Below the pieces are notes generated by a model that saw only the letters and a program-made list of their open reading frames with translations, was not told the DNA's origin and made no database searches. This document shows, piece by piece, positions 61,930-64,000 of a stretch of 64,000 bases of DNA. Position 1 is the first letter of the stretch. Each line of letters starts with the position of its first letter. Source of the DNA: Nocardia aurantia (GTDB lineage Bacteria; Actinomycetota; Actinomycetes; Mycobacteriales; Mycobacteriaceae); assembly GCF_009604425.1 (NCBI RefSeq), contig NZ_WEGI01000014.1, positions 62,001 through 126,000 on the forward strand, in the 5' to 3' direction. The translations under genes and the position numbers were made by a program.

Positions 61930-62592
61930 GTGACCGGATACGACGACGCGTTCGAGCACCTCGACACCAGCACGCTGCCGCCGCGACAACAGCGCATCCT
62001 CGCGGTGATCCGCGACTGGGTGGTGCGCCACGGCTATCCGCCCGGCACCCGCGAACTGGCCGACGCGGTCGGCCTGCGCTCCCCGTCCTCGGTGTCCAAA
62101 CATCTGAAAGCCTTGGAGGACAAGGGTTTCCTGCGCCGCAGTGACAGCGTCACCCGCCCGATCGACGTCCGGCTGTTCCTGCGGTCCGCACCGGCGGAGC
62201 GCGGTGGCGACACCGGCGATTCGGTCGCGGTCCCCGTGGTCGGCGACATCGCCGCCGGCACCCCGATCCTCGCCGAGGAGCACACCGACGACCTGCTCAC
62301 CGTCTCCCGCAGCCTGGTCGGGCGCGGCACGGTGTTCGGGCTGCGGGTCCGCGGCGACTCGATGATCGACGCCGCCATCTGCGACGGCGACCTCGTCGTC
62401 GTCCGGCAGCAGCACGAGGCGAACTCCGGCGACATCGTCGCCGCCATGCTCGACGGCGAGGCCACCGTGAAGGTGTACCGCCGCCGTAACGGTCACGTCC
62501 ACCTCGAGCCTCGCAACCCCGCCTATCCGGTCCTCGACGGCGACGACGCGGTCGTGCTCGGCAAGGTGGTGTCGGTGATGCGGCGGGTGTAG
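61930..62592 (+). CDS. lexA: LexA-family repressor/protease homologue
   Basis: The 220-residue protein has a winged HTH (ILAVIRDWVVRHGYPPGTRE, then SPSSVSKHLKALEDKGFLRR) and an S24 self-cleavage domain. The Ala-Gly cleavage site is in VVGDIAAGTPI, the catalytic Ser in VRGDSMIDAAICDGD, and the Lys in GEATVKVYRR. It has all parts of a functional LexA. The recognition helix SSVSKHLKAL differs from the SSVAHQLRTL remembered for mycobacterial LexA, so it may be a second, specialised copy. GTG 61930 fits a leaderless start. Confidence 0.85.
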   Translation: MTGYDDAFEHLDTSTLPPRQQRILAVIRDWVVRHGYPPGTRELADAVGLRSPSSVSKHLKALEDKGFLRRSDSVTRPIDVRLFLRSAPAERGGDTGDSVAVPVVGDIAAGTPILAEEHTDDLLTVSRSLVGRGTVFGLRVRGDSMIDAAICDGDLVVVRQQHEANSGDIVAAMLDGEATVKVYRRRNGHVHLEPRNPAYPVLDGDDAVVLGKVVSVMRRV

Positions 62593-62667
62593 CCGCCGCT
62601 GTCACCTTTCCCGGCCGCGATTCGTCGACGCTGCGAACCGAATCCGCCCGGAGGAAGGAATGCCGTC

Positions 62668-63588
62668 GTGACGCCCGAGGAACTGCTGGCGGTGGAGTTC
62701 GAACTCCACCGCCCCCGGCTGCGAGCCGTCGCCTACCGGATGCTCGGCTCGCTGGCCGAGGCCGACGACGCCGTGCAGGAGGCGTGGCTGCGCTTGTCCC
62801 GCAACGACTCCGGTGAGATCGCGAACCTGGCCGCCTGGCTGACCACCGTCGTCGGCCGGGTGTGCCTGGACCTCCTGCGCGCCCGCACCGCCCACCGCGA
62901 GCAACCGCTGCCCGAGCACCTGCCCGACCCCGTCGTCGGCGCCGACGACGCCGGCGACCCGGAACACCAAGCGCTGCTGGCCGATGCGGTCGGCCTGGCC
63001 CTGCAGGTCGTCCTGCACTCCCTGGCCCCGGCCGAACGACTCGCCTTCGTCCTGCACGACATGTTCGGGCTGCCGTTCGAGCAGATCGGCCCGCTGGTGG
63101 ACCGCACGCCCGGCGCGGCGAAGAAACTGGCCAGCCGGGCCCGGCGGCGGGTGCGCGCCGCACCCCACCCCGGTGGCGACCCCGCCGAGCACCGCCGCGC
63201 CGTCGACGCGTTCCGCAACGCCGCCGCCGGAGGCGATTTCGACGCGCTGCTGGCGATCCTCGACCCCGACGTGCTGCTGCGCGCCGACACCGGCGCCCAC
63301 CCGTTGCAGACCGTGCGCGGCGCGGCGACGGTGGCCGGGCAGGCCACCGGCTTCCGTCGCGGCGGCGGCGCCGGCGCGACCATGCGGCCGGTGCTGATCA
63401 ACGGGCTGCCCGGCCTGGCCGGTGTGCGGGACGGCCGGCCGATCTCGCTGATGAGTTTCACCGTCGCCGGGGGCCGGATCGCCGGCATCGACATCCTCGC
63501 CGATCCCGACCGGCTGGGCCGCCTCGACCTGCCCGGATTCGACGATCGGCCGGATCCGGTCACCTCCGCGGGCCCGCGCTCGTCATAG
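62668..63588 (+). CDS. ECF sigma factor with SnoaL-like C-terminus (SigJ/ECF41-like)
   Basis: The 306-residue protein has sigma-70 region 2 (PRLRAVAYRMLGSLAEADDA, VQEAWLRLSR), region 4 (LAPAERLAFVLHDMFG) with its HTH in FEQIGPLVDRTPGAAKKLAS, and a C-terminal SnoaL/NTF2-like extension (from about 175). Such sigmas are usually controlled by their own extension rather than an anti-sigma factor. GTG 62668 is preceded by GGAGGAAGG. The carboxymuconolactone-decarboxylase gene after it is the typical ECF41 partner. The DGGGK signature of the extension appears as ADTGA, so it is degenerate. Confidence 0.88.
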   Translation: MTPEELLAVEFELHRPRLRAVAYRMLGSLAEADDAVQEAWLRLSRNDSGEIANLAAWLTTVVGRVCLDLLRARTAHREQPLPEHLPDPVVGADDAGDPEHQALLADAVGLALQVVLHSLAPAERLAFVLHDMFGLPFEQIGPLVDRTPGAAKKLASRARRRVRAAPHPGGDPAEHRRAVDAFRNAAAGGDFDALLAILDPDVLLRADTGAHPLQTVRGAATVAGQATGFRRGGGAGATMRPVLINGLPGLAGVRDGRPISLMSFTVAGGRIAGIDILADPDRLGRLDLPGFDDRPDPVTSAGPRSS

Positions 63589-63646
63589 CGGTGCACCCGG
63601 CACCGGCCGGGATACGCATCCACCCCCGACTCGTCCGGAGGACGAC

Positions 63647-64000
63647 ATGTCACCACGCATACCCGACGCCAACGCGCTCGTGCCCGAGATCCAGGAGGCG
63701 GCCGCCGCCCTGGTCAGGGCCACCGGCAACGGGGCGCTGCCGCAGAACACCGGCACCCTGGTATTCCTGCGCGCCGGTCAGATCGTCGGCAACACCTACC
63801 AGGTCGCCCGGCACACCGCGAGCCTGCGCGGCGCGGGGGAGTCCGAGGATCGGATAGCCTCCCTCGTGACCTGGTGGGACTCACCGTATTTCAGCGAGGC
63901 CGAACGGGCCGCGCTGGCCCTCACCGAGGCCACCTTCGGGCCCACCCCGCGCGGCGGCGAACGGGTACCCGACGACCTGTTTGCCACGGCCGCCCGGTAC
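63647..64000 (+). CDS. Carboxymuconolactone decarboxylase/AhpD-family protein, 3' truncated by window
   Basis: The 118 visible residues (no stop before the window end) match the all-helical CMD/AhpD family. The expected redox motif CxxC-x3-H is replaced: the aligned segment reads VGNTYQVARHT, with no Cys. Thus peroxidase or disulfide activity is unlikely unless residues elsewhere substitute. GGAGG lies seven bases before ATG 63647. It follows the ECF sigma gene by 58 bp and is probably its main target. Confidence 0.8.
   Translation, partial: MSPRIPDANALVPEIQEAAAALVRATGNGALPQNTGTLVFLRAGQIVGNTYQVARHTASLRGAGESEDRIASLVTWWDSPYFSEAERAALALTEATFGPTPRGGERVPDDLFATAARY

Overview
The window is about 64 kb of very GC-rich DNA. 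Its dense coding, frequent GTG starts, ATGA/GTGA stop-start overlaps, leaderless starts and gene content (many TetR regulators, acyl-CoA synthetases, LCP and RodA cell-wall proteins, stand-alone polymerase and ligase of the LigD type, LexA and an ECF41-like sigma factor) point to a mycolic-acid actinobacterium. Nocardia is most likely and Rhodococcus is possible. No rRNA, tRNA, CRISPR array or insertion sequence was recognised. Everything here was read by eye from the sequence; no search was run.

Region 1 (1-16 kb) is a CoA-dependent catabolic island. It holds a thiolase-like protein, an aldehyde dehydrogenase, three acyl-CoA synthetases, four enoyl-CoA hydratase/isomerase proteins, a P450 and a Rieske oxygenase. 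Copies of one operator, ACAGTA-N5-TACTGT, lie upstream of the aldehyde dehydrogenase, between the divergent hydratase operons, in the hydratase/Rieske divergent region and upstream of a TetR gene. This suggests one regulon run by that TetR. The minus-strand operon contains a translationally coupled ORF made of twelve 11-residue repeats on a 33-bp minisatellite. The edge of the island is decayed: an SDR fragment lies antisense to the TetR tail, a second TetR is internally deleted, and an AraC domain and an IclR gene are remnants.

Region 2 (16-33 kb) holds small enzymes, a HAD hydrolase, a zinc-ribbon/SDR protein facing a TetR with a perfect palindrome, an acyl-CoA dehydrogenase-TetR pair, a stand-alone LigD-type polymerase coupled to an ATP-dependent ligase, a cold-shock protein, a flotillin/NfeD pair, and two DHA2 efflux pumps. 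One pump is divergent from a TetR and shares a long operator with it.

Region 3 (33-49 kb) contains a RodA-like protein, a Na+/H+ antiporter with a UBP zinc finger, an orphan condensation domain, a QW-motif protein, a TetR with a long disordered N-terminus, and an FAD monooxygenase. It ends with the most intriguing locus: a tightly coupled four-gene operon encoding a cysteine desulfurase, an unknown protein with a C-terminal HMA domain, a type III PLP decarboxylase, and a cysteine synthase fused to rhodanese. It looks like a sulfur or amino-acid biosynthetic system of unknown product.

Region 4 (49-64 kb) holds envelope and accessory genes: a polytopic membrane protein, DUF2599 and delta-60 lipoproteins, a tandem TerD protein, a FkbH-like HAD lacking its nucleophile Asp, a secreted GH1 hydrolase, a GTGA-coupled methyltransferase/DUF2218/membrane operon divergent from a TetR, a second ATP-dependent ligase, an LCP protein, a TetR divergent from a LexA homologue, and an ECF41-like sigma factor followed by a carboxymuconolactone decarboxylase cut by the window end.
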